Positions 56,281-64,000 of a stretch of 64,000 bases of DNA are shown here, piece by piece; the stretch's first letter is position 1; each line of letters begins with the position of its first letter. The notes under the pieces were generated by a model that did not search any database, was not told the origin of the DNA, and was given only the letters and a program-made list of their open reading frames with translations. Made by a program: the position numbers and the translations under genes. Location: the NCBI RefSeq assembly GCF_021044825.1, contig NZ_JAJNOC010000003.1:186001-250000 (forward strand), written 5' to 3'. Source of the stretch: Massilia phyllostachyos (GTDB lineage: Bacteria > Pseudomonadota > Gammaproteobacteria > Burkholderiales > Burkholderiaceae_D).

Positions 56281-58184
56281 GCGGTATGTTCGTCGAGGAC
56301 GGCGTGGATGCGCGCCGCCATCGTGGTGAGGCTCGCGCGGCGGGTTTCCCACTCGCGCTGGGTGGTTTCGAATGCCTCGATCTTCTGTTCCAGGCTGTCG
56401 GTGGCGTCGTGGATGCGCTCGATCGAGGCCAGGCGGTGGCGCAGCCCTTCGCGGTGCTGGCGGATCGCCGTCTCGAGCGGCGCCATCAGGACCTTGAGCC
56501 AGGTTTCGGCATCGGCGTTCGCGGCCTGGAAGCTGCGCCGCACGCGCGAGACGATGGCGTCGACGAAACGCTCCATCAGCGTCGCGCGGCTGGTCATGAG
56601 CAGGGTGGCGGTGCCGAACTGCTTCACGAACAGCGCCTCGACCTCATCGATCTCCTGGCGGTAGCGGTCGAGCGAGAGCGGCATCGTGCTGGACAGGGCC
56701 AGGCCGTGCTCGGCCGAGAACTTGCGGCTCATGCTGTCCATCATGGCGGCGATTTCGTCGACCTTGGCCTGGGACGCATCCAGGCTGGCGCGCGCGCCGG
56801 CGAAATAGTCGCGCACCGGCGCGCGCATGCCGGTGGCGAAGCGTGCGGCGGCGATCGCATCGCGCACCGTGTCGGCCTGCGCCGCGACCAGGTCCATGCC
56901 CAGGGTCGAATACAGTTCCGTGGACAGGCGCGCGAACACGGCGCGGGTGCCCTGCAGCTTGACCAGGCTGGCGTCGAATTCCTTCTTCTCGAGGTCGACG
57001 CGGCGCATCATGTGGGCGATCACGCCCTTGTTCTTGCCGCGCAGGCTTTTCAGCTCCTGCAGCTGCTCGACCAGGTCGCGCATGCGCGCGGCGGCCAATG
57101 CCTTTTCGCCGGCCGCGAGGCTGTCCAGGTCGTGGCGCAGCTGGCGCCGCACGATGTCCCTGCGCGCCGGGATCAGGTCGTGGAACAGGGCCGCTTCCAG
57201 CGCTCCCAGGCGGCTCTTCTCGAACAGCGCCATGTCGCCGTTGATCTTGCCGACCAGGGCCTTCTGCGCCGACACCGGATACACCCGTGCGCTGTCGAGC
57301 CCCAGCATCTGCGCCACGCCCGCCTGCTGGCGCGCGATCTCGGCGTCGTTCTCCTCAAGCGTGCGCAGCTCGTCCCACATGGCGTCGATCTTGTTCAGCA
57401 CCGCCAGGCGTCCGGGCCCGGCGCCGATATGGGTGCGCCAGACCTCGATGTCGCTGCGCGTCACGCCGGTTTCGGCGGCCAGCACGAACAGCACCGCGTG
57501 CGCGTTCGGGATCAGGTTCAGGGTCAGTTCCGGCTCGGTGCCGATCGCATTCAGGCCCGGGGTGTCGAGGATCACCAGGCCTTGCTTGAGCAGCGGATGC
57601 GGCAGGTTGATGATGGCGTGGCGCCAGCGCGGGATCTCGACCGTGCCGTCCGGGCCCAGGCTGCTCGCGGTGTCCGGGTCTTCCGGGTCCCACAGGCCGT
57701 ATTCCACCGCTTCGCCGCTGGGCACGCGGCGCGTCAGGCTGACCTGGCGGAAGGCTTCCTGCATGCGCTCGGGCGCGTCGAGCTCGAGCGGCAGCACGGT
57801 CCAGGCGGCGCTCTCGTCGCGGTAGTCGCTGGTGGACAGGTGGCCGGCGCGGGTCTCGATCGGCAGCAGGCGGATGCAGGGCGGCAGGGCGGCGTCGTAC
57901 AGCAGCTCGGTCGGGCACATGGTGGTGCGGCCGGCGCTGGAAGGCAGGATGCGCTGGCCGTAGTCGGCGAAGAAGATCGCGTTGATCAGTTCGCTTTTAC
58001 CGCGCGAGAACTCGGCCACGAAGGCCACCGACAGGCGATCGTCGCGCAAGCGCGCCAGGGCCCGCGCCAGACCCTGCTCGCCGGCGCCGTCGATCGCGCC
58101 CGTTTCGCGCAGTGCCGCGCCGTAAGCTTCCAGTGACTGGCAAACCGCGGCGCGCCATGCGCCGTACTGTTGAAAATCCTGCAT
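56277..58184 (-). CDS. Dynamin-like GTPase
   Basis: 635 aa from MQDFQQYGAWRAAVCQSLEA. G1 P-loop EFSRGKSE (Gly-Lys-Ser at 62-64), G2-like Thr in GRTTMCPTELLY, G3 DTPG (207-210), G4 NKID (264-267). The C-terminal half (about 330-635) is long helical, heptad-like stalk sequence, as in bacterial dynamin-like proteins. The first P-loop Gly is replaced (AEFSRGKS). No TM segment is seen. Four-base overlap with mutY (ATGA) and 31 bases after mutM on the same strand. E. coli CrfC, a dynamin-like protein tied to the replication clamp, is a possible functional parallel, but orthology is not shown. Confidence 0.82.
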   Translation of the reverse strand: MQDFQQYGAWRAAVCQSLEAYGAALRETGAIDGAGEQGLARALARLRDDRLSVAFVAEFSRGKSELINAIFFADYGQRILPSSAGRTTMCPTELLYDAALPPCIRLLPIETRAGHLSTSDYRDESAAWTVLPLELDAPERMQEAFRQVSLTRRVPSGEAVEYGLWDPEDPDTASSLGPDGTVEIPRWRHAIINLPHPLLKQGLVILDTPGLNAIGTEPELTLNLIPNAHAVLFVLAAETGVTRSDIEVWRTHIGAGPGRLAVLNKIDAMWDELRTLEENDAEIARQQAGVAQMLGLDSARVYPVSAQKALVGKINGDMALFEKSRLGALEAALFHDLIPARRDIVRRQLRHDLDSLAAGEKALAAARMRDLVEQLQELKSLRGKNKGVIAHMMRRVDLEKKEFDASLVKLQGTRAVFARLSTELYSTLGMDLVAAQADTVRDAIAAARFATGMRAPVRDYFAGARASLDASQAKVDEIAAMMDSMSRKFSAEHGLALSSTMPLSLDRYRQEIDEVEALFVKQFGTATLLMTSRATLMERFVDAIVSRVRRSFQAANADAETWLKVLMAPLETAIRQHREGLRHRLASIERIHDATDSLEQKIEAFETTQREWETRRASLTTMAARIHAVLDEHTA

Positions 58185-58215
58185 CTTCCGCCCTCGAATC
58201 GTGCTTGGTCGCCTT

Positions 58216-59061
58216 TTAACGCTGGCACTGGACGCAGTAGAACGTCGAGCGCTGGCCCTGCTTGATCTGGCGGACCGGCGTGCCACAGTTGCGGCAAGGC
58301 ACTCCAGCACGATCATAGACGAAATATGTCTGTTGGAAATACCCTGACTGGCCATTTACTGCAATAAAGTCTTTCAGGGTACTGCCGCCCTGCACGATGG
58401 CGGCGGCCAGGATGTCCTTGATCGCCTCGGCCAGCCTGTCGTAGCGGGCGCGGCTGATGCGCGCGGCTGGGGTCTTGGGATTGATCCCGGCGCGGAACAG
58501 GCTTTCGCAGGCGTAGATATTGCCGACCCCGACCACGATGTCGCCGGCCAGCAGCACCTGCTTGATCGGCGCGCTGCGCTTGCGGGTCTCGCGGTGCAGC
58601 AGCGCGCCGGAAAAACCGTCGCCCAGCGGCTCGACGCCGAGGCCGCGCAGCAGCATGTGCGCTTCCAGTTCGCCCTCATGCTCCCCATGCCATAGCACGG
58701 CGCCGAAGCGGCGCGGGTCGTGCAGGCGCAGCACCTGGCGGCTGGACGGGCCAATGTCGGGATCGGCGACCACCAGGTCGAAGTGGTCGTGCTTGCGCGG
58801 CTCGACCCCGGGCGGCAGCACGCGCAGGTGGCCGGACATGCCGAGGTGGACGATCAGGGTGCCGTGCTCGAAATTGATCAGGAGGTATTTGCCGCGCCGG
58901 CCAGTGGCGAGGATGCGGCGGCCGGCCAGCAAGCCCGCCAGGTCGGGCGGGAAGGGCCAGCGCAGGCCCTCGCGGCGCAGGACGGCGGTTTCGACGATGC
59001 GGCCTTCGATGTGGGGCGCGACACCGCGCCGGGTGACTTCTACTTCTGGCAGTTCAGGCAT
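58216..59061 (-). CDS. mutM: Formamidopyrimidine-DNA glycosylase
   Basis: 281 aa from [20 protein letters not shown]; the N-terminal Pro after Met processing is the catalytic nucleophile. Conserved [30 protein letters not shown] and the C-terminal zinc finger CRNCGTP / TFYCVQCQR. Excises 8-oxoG and FaPy lesions. The frame is open upstream, but MPELPE is definitive. First gene of mutM-dynamin-mutY. Confidence 0.97.
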   Translation of the reverse strand: MPELPEVEVTRRGVAPHIEGRIVETAVLRREGLRWPFPPDLAGLLAGRRILATGRRGKYLLINFEHGTLIVHLGMSGHLRVLPPGVEPRKHDHFDLVVADPDIGPSSRQVLRLHDPRRFGAVLWHGEHEGELEAHMLLRGLGVEPLGDGFSGALLHRETRKRSAPIKQVLLAGDIVVGVGNIYACESLFRAGINPKTPAARISRARYDRLAEAIKDILAAAIVQGGSTLKDFIAVNGQSGYFQQTYFVYDRAGVPCRNCGTPVRQIKQGQRSTFYCVQCQR

Positions 59062-59172
59062 GGGGGAGGGAGTTCGTGTAAAGTCGTCGCAGCGGTTCAG
59101 GATGCGCTGCAGTGCACGCGGGCGCATGCTTGAGCGTAGAATCGGACAACATCCTCGACACCCGGACATGCC

Positions 59173-61008
59173 TTGAAAAACGCTTTCGTCATTGTAACCC
59201 TCTCCAGTCTCCTGGCGGCGTGCGCTGTCGCGCCGAAACAGCAGCCCGCGGCGACCGGCGCGTCGTCCGCGGCCGCGCCCGTGGCGGAGTCCGACACCCC
59301 GCTCGCCGCGGCGGAAGGGGAGGGGGCGGAACCCGACGAGGAAGCGGCGGAGGCGAAGGCGCGTCTCGAAGCCGAGGCCAAGCTGCCGAAAGTGGAACTG
59401 ACCAGCAGCATGCTGAACCAGTTACTTAAGGCCGAGTTCGCATTCCGCAAGGGTGACTGGCAGGGGCCGTACCTGACCATGCTGGCGCTGGCGCAGCAGA
59501 CCCGCGATCCGCGCCTGGCGCGCCGCGCGGCCGAGATGGCGGTGGCGGCGCGCCAGGCCGACGATACCCTGGCCGCGGTGCGCGTGTGGCGCCAGCTCGA
59601 TCCGGCGTCGGACGAGGCGACCCAGTACTTCGTCGGCATGGTGGTCACCTCCGACAATATCGCCGAGGTCGAGCCGATCTTCGTCGAGCGTTTGCAGAAG
59701 GTGGCGCCGGACCGGCGCGGCCTGCTGCTGTTCCAGATCCAGCAACTCCTTGGCCGCGCCAAGGACAAGGAAGCCGCCGCCGCCATGCTGGAGCGGGTGG
59801 TGGCGCCCTATGCCGGCACCATGGAAGCGCACATCGTGCGCGCCCAGGTGGCCCTCGGCCGGGGCGACCGCGCGGCAGCCGGCAGCGAAGCCCGCGCCGC
59901 GCTGGCCGCCAAGCCCGATTCCGAGATCGCCGTGCTGATGGTGGCCCAGACCATGGAAGACGAGGTCAAGGCCGGGCAGATGCTGGAAGCCTTCCTCAAG
60001 AGCCATCCGGACGCGCGCGAGGTGCGGGCGGCGCACGCCCGGGTCCTGGTCAACCAGAAGCAGTACCCGCAGGCGCGCGCCCAGTTCGAGGCGCTGCTGG
60101 CCGGGCGCCCGGACGACGCCGGCAACCTGTACGCGCTCGGCGTGCTGGCCAGCCAGATGAACGACGCCGGCGCCGCCGAAGGCTATTTCACCCGCTTCGT
60201 CGAGGTGCTGGGCCGCAATCCCGAAGACGAGCGCGACCCGACCCGGGCGCTCCTGATCCTGGCGCAGATCGCCGAGGAACGCGGCGATTACGCCGGCGCC
60301 TCGGCCTGGCTCGACAAGGTGCCGCCCGGTACCGAACCTGCGCTGCTGTTCAGCGCTCAGTTGCGCCGTGCCCAGCTGCTCGGCAAGCAGGGCGACCTGG
60401 CGGGCGGACGCAAGCTGCTGGCCGGCCTGAAACCGCTGGAAGAAACGCAGCAGGTGCAGGTGGCGGTGGCCGAATCGCAATTGCTGCGCGACGCAGGCCG
60501 TCTGAACGACGCCTATGTTCTAATGGAAGCGGCCGCCAAGCGCTTCCCGAAGAATCCCGACCTGCTCTACGACTTCGCGCTGCTGGCCGAAAAGCTGGGC
60601 AAGGTCGATGTGATGGAAAAGCAGTTGCGCGAGGTAATGGCGCTGGCGCCGGATAACCACCACGCCTACAACGCCCTCGGTTACTCGCTGGCGGAGCGCA
60701 ATGTGCGCCTGCAGGAAGCGCAAGCGCTGGTGAACAAGGCGCTCGAGATGGCGCCGGGCGACCCTTTCATCATGGACAGCATGGGCTGGGTGCACTATCG
60801 CCTGGGTAACCTGGACGAGGCCGAAAAATACCTGCGCCGCGCCTATGCGCTGCGCCGTGACCCGGAGATCGCCGTGCACCTGGGCGAGGTGCTGTTCCAG
60901 AAGGGCCGCCAGGCCGATGCCCAGCAACTCTGGCGCGAGGCGCGCGCCAAGGACCCGCAGAACGATACCCTGCGCAACACGCTGGCGCGCCTGCGCCAGA
61001 GCTTGTGA
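59173..61008 (+). CDS. TPR-repeat outer-membrane lipoprotein
   Basis: 611 aa from TTG 59173 ([16 protein letters not shown]), the only start that gives the lipobox LLAAC with Cys17. After an Ala/Glu-rich stretch (about 20-75), tetratricopeptide units fill the protein. Examples: [60 protein letters not shown] and [20 protein letters not shown]. Conserved neighbour of lolB-ispE in betaproteobacteria. Probably a periplasmic scaffold; partner unknown. Divergent from mutM. Confidence 0.88.
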   Translation: MKNAFVIVTLSSLLAACAVAPKQQPAATGASSAAAPVAESDTPLAAAEGEGAEPDEEAAEAKARLEAEAKLPKVELTSSMLNQLLKAEFAFRKGDWQGPYLTMLALAQQTRDPRLARRAAEMAVAARQADDTLAAVRVWRQLDPASDEATQYFVGMVVTSDNIAEVEPIFVERLQKVAPDRRGLLLFQIQQLLGRAKDKEAAAAMLERVVAPYAGTMEAHIVRAQVALGRGDRAAAGSEARAALAAKPDSEIAVLMVAQTMEDEVKAGQMLEAFLKSHPDAREVRAAHARVLVNQKQYPQARAQFEALLAGRPDDAGNLYALGVLASQMNDAGAAEGYFTRFVEVLGRNPEDERDPTRALLILAQIAEERGDYAGASAWLDKVPPGTEPALLFSAQLRRAQLLGKQGDLAGGRKLLAGLKPLEETQQVQVAVAESQLLRDAGRLNDAYVLMEAAAKRFPKNPDLLYDFALLAEKLGKVDVMEKQLREVMALAPDNHHAYNALGYSLAERNVRLQEAQALVNKALEMAPGDPFIMDSMGWVHYRLGNLDEAEKYLRRAYALRRDPEIAVHLGEVLFQKGRQADAQQLWREARAKDPQNDTLRNTLARLRQSL

Positions 61009-61087
61009 AATAATCCACGTTTTCGATGCCGGCTTGCCCTTGATGAAACGGCGGGCCGGCGTTCGCCACCTTTGTCTTTCCCATCTC

Positions 61088-61684
61088 ATGCCGATGAATC
61101 GACGCTTGACCCTGTCCGCCCTCGCACTTGCCTTCGCCCTGACCGGCTGCGCCACCGCACCCAGCAGCAATCTCGCCACCGTGGCCGCCTACCGCGACAC
61201 CATCGAGCTGAGCGGGCGGCTGTCGGTGAATTACCAGAAGGATGGCAAGGTCGAATCGGTGACCGGCAGCTTCGACTGGACGCAGCGCCCGGGCAATGTA
61301 AACGTGTCGCTGGCCAATCCGCTGGGCCAGACCGTGGCGACCATCGACGTCACGCCGCAATCGGCGACGCTGACCCAGGGCGGCAGTGCGCCGGTGAGCG
61401 AAGCCGATATCGACACACTGACCCAGCGCACGCTGGGCTGGCCGCTGCCGGTCTCCGGCCTGCGCGACTGGTTGCAGGGCTATGCCGTCGATGCCCAGGG
61501 CCAGCGCTTCGCCGCGTCGCCGGCGCGCAACGAAATCGTCACGAAAGACGGCTGGCGCCTGCGCTTCATGGAATGGCATGACCCGAACGCGGCCCAGCCA
61601 AAGCCGCGCGTGATCCATGCGACGCGCGCCGCGGCAGGGGACATCCAGGACCTGGAAATCCGCATCATCGTCAACCAGGCCTGA
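61088..61684 (+). CDS. lolB: Outer-membrane lipoprotein insertase LolB
   Basis: 198 aa from MPMNRRLTLSALALAFALTG; lipidated Cys21 in LTGCAT. A second ATG two codons on (61094) is equally possible. LolB fold features: IELSGRLSVNYQKDGKVESV, GSFDWTQRPGNVNVSLANPL and PLPVSGLRDWLQGYA. Accepts lipoproteins from LolA and inserts them in the outer membrane. Eleven bases before ispE, as usual. Confidence 0.9.
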   Translation: MPMNRRLTLSALALAFALTGCATAPSSNLATVAAYRDTIELSGRLSVNYQKDGKVESVTGSFDWTQRPGNVNVSLANPLGQTVATIDVTPQSATLTQGGSAPVSEADIDTLTQRTLGWPLPVSGLRDWLQGYAVDAQGQRFAASPARNEIVTKDGWRLRFMEWHDPNAAQPKPRVIHATRAAAGDIQDLEIRIIVNQA

Positions 61685-61695
61685 GGTTTTACCAG

Positions 61696-62595
61696 ATGCG
61701 TTCGCTGCACCATTGCCCGGCCCCGGCCAAGCTCAACCTGTTCCTGCACGTGACCGGCCGCCGTGCCGACGGCTACCACCTGCTGCAAAGCGTGTTCCAG
61801 CTGATCGACCGCGCCGACACCCTGCATTTCGACCTGCGCGCGGACGAGCGCATCGTGCGCGTCAACGAGGTGCCCGGGGTGCCGGAAGAGCAGGACCTGA
61901 TCGTGCGCGCGCTGCGCCTGCTGCAGGCGGAGCATGCGCGCCGCCATGGCCGGCTGCCGCCGGGCCTCGACGTGCGGGTGGACAAGATCCTGCCGATGGG
62001 CGGCGGGCTGGGTGGCGGTTCCTCGGATGCGGCCACCGCGCTGATGGCGGCGAACCACCTGTGGCAGGCGGGCCTGTCGCAGCAGGAGCTGATGATTCTG
62101 GGCTTGCCGCTGGGCGCCGACATTCCCTTCTTCCTGTTCGGGGAGACCGCGTTTGCCGAAGGCATCGGCGAAGCCCTGCAGGCCGTGCCTGGGCCGGATT
62201 GCTGGTATGTGGTGGTGGAGCCGGGCGTCTCGGTGCCGACCCCGGCGATTTTTTCGGCGCCCGATTTGACAAGAGATACGAAGCCCGTCATAATAGCGGA
62301 CTTTTCCAGCAGCTACGCCGAATCAGGCAGTCGGATTGGCTTCGGGAAGAATGATTTGCAGGACGTGGCTGAACGCCTGTTCCCGCCGGTAAGAGAGGCG
62401 GTTGAATGGTTGGGCGGTTACGGCGATGCCAGGATGACTGGCTCGGGGGCATGTGTGTTCTGTGCATTTTCCAGCGAGCGCGATGCGGATGCTGTTCTGG
62501 CACATGTGCCGGATAAGTGGAGAGCATGGAAGGCGCATTCGCTTGGAAGCCACCCGATGAAATCGCTCTTGCAGAATCAAGCAGTTATGGAATAA
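61696..62595 (+). CDS. ispE: 4-diphosphocytidyl-2-C-methyl-D-erythritol kinase
   Basis: 299 aa. GHMP kinase: substrate motif CPAPAKLNLFLHVTGRRADG, ATP motif PMGGGLGGGSSDAATALM, and C-terminal MTGSGACVFCAF. MEP pathway of isoprenoid synthesis. Downstream of lolB and followed by tRNA-Gln and prs, the conserved betaproteobacterial order. The end of the gene is more AT-rich than its start. Confidence 0.96.
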   Translation: MRSLHHCPAPAKLNLFLHVTGRRADGYHLLQSVFQLIDRADTLHFDLRADERIVRVNEVPGVPEEQDLIVRALRLLQAEHARRHGRLPPGLDVRVDKILPMGGGLGGGSSDAATALMAANHLWQAGLSQQELMILGLPLGADIPFFLFGETAFAEGIGEALQAVPGPDCWYVVVEPGVSVPTPAIFSAPDLTRDTKPVIIADFSSSYAESGSRIGFGKNDLQDVAERLFPPVREAVEWLGGYGDARMTGSGACVFCAFSSERDADAVLAHVPDKWRAWKAHSLGSHPMKSLLQNQAVME

Positions 62596-62599
62596 AATT

Positions 62600-62628
62600 T
62601 TGCCTGTCGCGACGTTAGACGTTAAAAT
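62600..62628 (+). promoter_or_regulatory. tRNA-Gln promoter
   Basis: TTGCCT (62600-62605), 17-base spacer, TAAAAT (62623-62628): good sigma70 fit 35 bases before the tRNA. Confidence 0.7.
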
Positions 62629-62662
62629 ACGTGGAATGTAACGGCAAGCAGTTCAGTCGTGT

Positions 62663-62739
62663 AGGGGAATCGCCAAGCTGGTTAAGGCACCGGATTTTGA
62701 TTCCGGCATACCAAGGTTCGAATCCTTGTTCCCCTGCCA
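62663..62739 (+). tRNA. tRNA-Gln (anticodon UUG)
   Basis: 77 bases. Acceptor stem AGGGGAA pairs with TTCCCCT, discriminator G, encoded CCA. D arm GCCAAGCTGGTTAAGGC, anticodon stem CCGGA/TCCGG with loop TTTTGAT (anticodon TTG), T arm CAAGG-TTCGAAT-CCTTG. All four stems close. Confidence 0.98.
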
Positions 62740-62816
62740 AAGTTTTCCCGGCTGTCGAGGCATGATCCTCCAGCGGGATAAACAGCGGTGCAGCGTTCGG
62801 CCTGCATCCATAAGCT

Positions 62817-62847
62817 AATCAGCCGGCTCGACCGGCTGATTGTTTTT
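62817..62847 (+). terminator. Terminator between tRNA-Gln and prs
   Basis: AATCAGCCGG, loop CTCGA, CCGGCTGATT (perfect 10 bp) followed by GTTTTT. It ends the tRNA transcript; prs must then have its own promoter or rely on readthrough. Confidence 0.88.
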
Positions 62848-62882
62848 CCAGTTTCAACAACGCATTTCTTGGGGTTCCCTCC

Positions 62883-63833
62883 ATGGCTTACGAAAACCTG
62901 ATGGTTTTTACCGGCAACGCCAATCCGGCACTAGCAGAGGGGGTCGCGAAAAATCTCGGCATTCCACTCGGCAAAGCAATGGTTTCGAAGTTCTCGGACG
63001 GCGAAGTCATGGTCGAGATCAACGAGAACGTGCGTGGTAAAGACGTCTTCGTCCTGCAATCGACCTGCGCACCGACCAACGACAACCTGATGGAAATCAT
63101 CCTGATGGTGGACGCGCTCAAGCGCGCTTCGGCCGGCCGCATCACCGCTGCGATTCCTTACTTCGGCTACGCCCGCCAGGACCGCCGCCCGCGCTCGGCG
63201 CGCGTCGCGATCTCGGCCAAGGTCGTCGCCAACATGCTGGAAGAAGCCGGCGTCGAGCGCGTCCTGATCATGGACCTGCACGCCGACCAGATCCAGGGCT
63301 TCTTCGACATCCCGGTCGACAATATCTACGCATCGCCGATCCTGCTGGGCGACCTGCAGCGCAAGAACTACGAAGACCTGCTGGTGGTCTCGCCGGACGT
63401 CGGCGGCGTGGTCCGCGCCCGCGCGCTGGCCAAGCGCCTCGGCTGCGACCTGGCGATCATCGACAAGCGCCGCCCGAAGGCGAACGTGTCGGAAGTCATG
63501 AACATCATCGGTGAAGTCGAAGGCCGCAACTGCGTGATCATGGACGACATGGTCGACACCGCCGGCACCCTGACCAAGGCTGCCGAAGTGCTGAAGGAAC
63601 GCGGCGCCAAGAAAGTCGTGGCGTATTGCACCCACCCGGTTCTGTCGGGTCCGGCAATCGACCGCATCTCGAACTCGCCGCTGGACGAGCTGGTCGTTAC
63701 CGACACCATCCCGCTGAGCGCCGCGGGCGCCGCCTGCGGCAAGATCCGCCAGCTGACCAGCGCACCGCTGCTGGCCGAAACCTTCAAGCGGATCGTAAAG
63801 GGTGATTCGGTCATTTCGCTGTTCGCTGAATAA
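62883..63833 (+). CDS. prs: Ribose-phosphate pyrophosphokinase
   Basis: 316 aa. [20 protein letters not shown] start; PRPP-binding loop [36 protein letters not shown] flexible loop; class I PRPP synthase of normal length. Makes PRPP for nucleotide, His and Trp synthesis. Next genes in related genomes are rplY and pth, outside this window. Confidence 0.98.
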   Translation: MAYENLMVFTGNANPALAEGVAKNLGIPLGKAMVSKFSDGEVMVEINENVRGKDVFVLQSTCAPTNDNLMEIILMVDALKRASAGRITAAIPYFGYARQDRRPRSARVAISAKVVANMLEEAGVERVLIMDLHADQIQGFFDIPVDNIYASPILLGDLQRKNYEDLLVVSPDVGGVVRARALAKRLGCDLAIIDKRRPKANVSEVMNIIGEVEGRNCVIMDDMVDTAGTLTKAAEVLKERGAKKVVAYCTHPVLSGPAIDRISNSPLDELVVTDTIPLSAAGAACGKIRQLTSAPLLAETFKRIVKGDSVISLFAE

Positions 63834-63861
63834 GCAGATAAGCAACACCGCACCGTAATTT

Positions 63862-63895
63862 ACGGCGCGCCTGGCTGACAAGGCCGGCGCGCCGT
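63862..63895 (+). terminator. Hairpin after prs
   Basis: ACGGCGCGCC and GGCGCGCCGT, a perfect 10-bp stem around a 14-base loop, 28 bases after the prs stop; no U-run. Possible terminator or mRNA 3' structure. Confidence 0.5.
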
Positions 63896-63905
63896 TGATG
63901 CAAGA

Positions 63906-63940
63906 AGAACTTGGGTCCCGGCCTGCGCCGGGACGACATT
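63906..63940. repeat. REP-like unit downstream of prs
   Basis: Reverse unit AAGAACTTGGGTCCCGGCCT continuing to CGCCGGGACGACATT. Same family as the units at 12052, 24267 and 55021. It is followed by a CGACATT/AATGTCG inverted repeat to about 63963; a partner unit may lie beyond the window. Confidence 0.8.
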
Positions 63941-64000
63941 CTCGGCAGGCCGAAAATGTCGGGTTTCCGCATTCTTGAGCGCGCAGTCCGGCGCTTGTTC

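Overview
The window is a gene-dense, GC-rich chromosomal segment that looks like a betaproteobacterium of the Burkholderiales, most likely Oxalobacteraceae (Massilia/Telluria-like). That placement rests on gene order: S10-spc-alpha ribosomal operons; ResB/CcsB cytochrome c maturation next to a cytochrome c4; mrcA-pilMNOPQ-aroK/aroB; and mutM-TPR-lolB-ispE-tRNAGln-prs. It also fits the protein sequences I recognise. It is inference from memory of families, not a search result.

Layout. 1-13.9 kb: end of rplC, then the S10, spc and alpha operons through rplQ, with secY, infA and rpmJ. Structured gaps lie at rpsQ/rplN, rpsK/rpsD and rpsD/rpoA. 13.9-24.2 kb: dsbD; a Spy/CpxP-like chaperone divergent from an OmpR-type two-component system; an RND efflux adaptor and pump; and an unassigned CxxC/Pro-rich membrane protein. 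24.4-25.5 kb: a complete IS1595-family insertion sequence with perfect 13-bp inverted ends and an 8-bp target duplication, inserted in the U-tract of the hemB terminator. 25.5-31.5 kb: hemB, yihA/engB, diheme cytochrome c4, resB and ccsB. 31.5-35.9 kb: an oxidative-stress module, hiuH-hprR-hprS-msrP-msrQ, in the same gene company as in E. coli, with a CusR/HprR-like palindrome in the divergent promoter region. 35.9-37.7 kb: lysA, lptM, cyaY. 37.7-42.1 kb: a three-gene operon (MRJP/yellow-like protein, SRPBCC protein, zinc alcohol dehydrogenase) divergent from a formaldehyde-dehydrogenase-like enzyme. 42.2-55 kb: mrcA divergent from pilMNOPQ, a Big-1-type lipoprotein, an in-frame AroK-AroB fusion, and dgt. 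55.2-63.8 kb: mutY, a dynamin-like GTPase, mutM, a TPR lipoprotein, lolB, ispE, tRNA-Gln(UUG) and prs.

Most of the window is core housekeeping. The parts most worth a second look are the AroK-AroB fusion, the dynamin-like GTPase translationally coupled to mutY, the Big-1 lipoprotein behind pilQ, the IS in the hemB terminator, the candidate operators of the two two-component systems, and a dispersed REP/BIME-like palindrome present seven times in four gaps. No CRISPR array, prophage, rRNA operon or obvious defence island was seen. Coordinates and starts were read by eye; all functions are family-level inferences.
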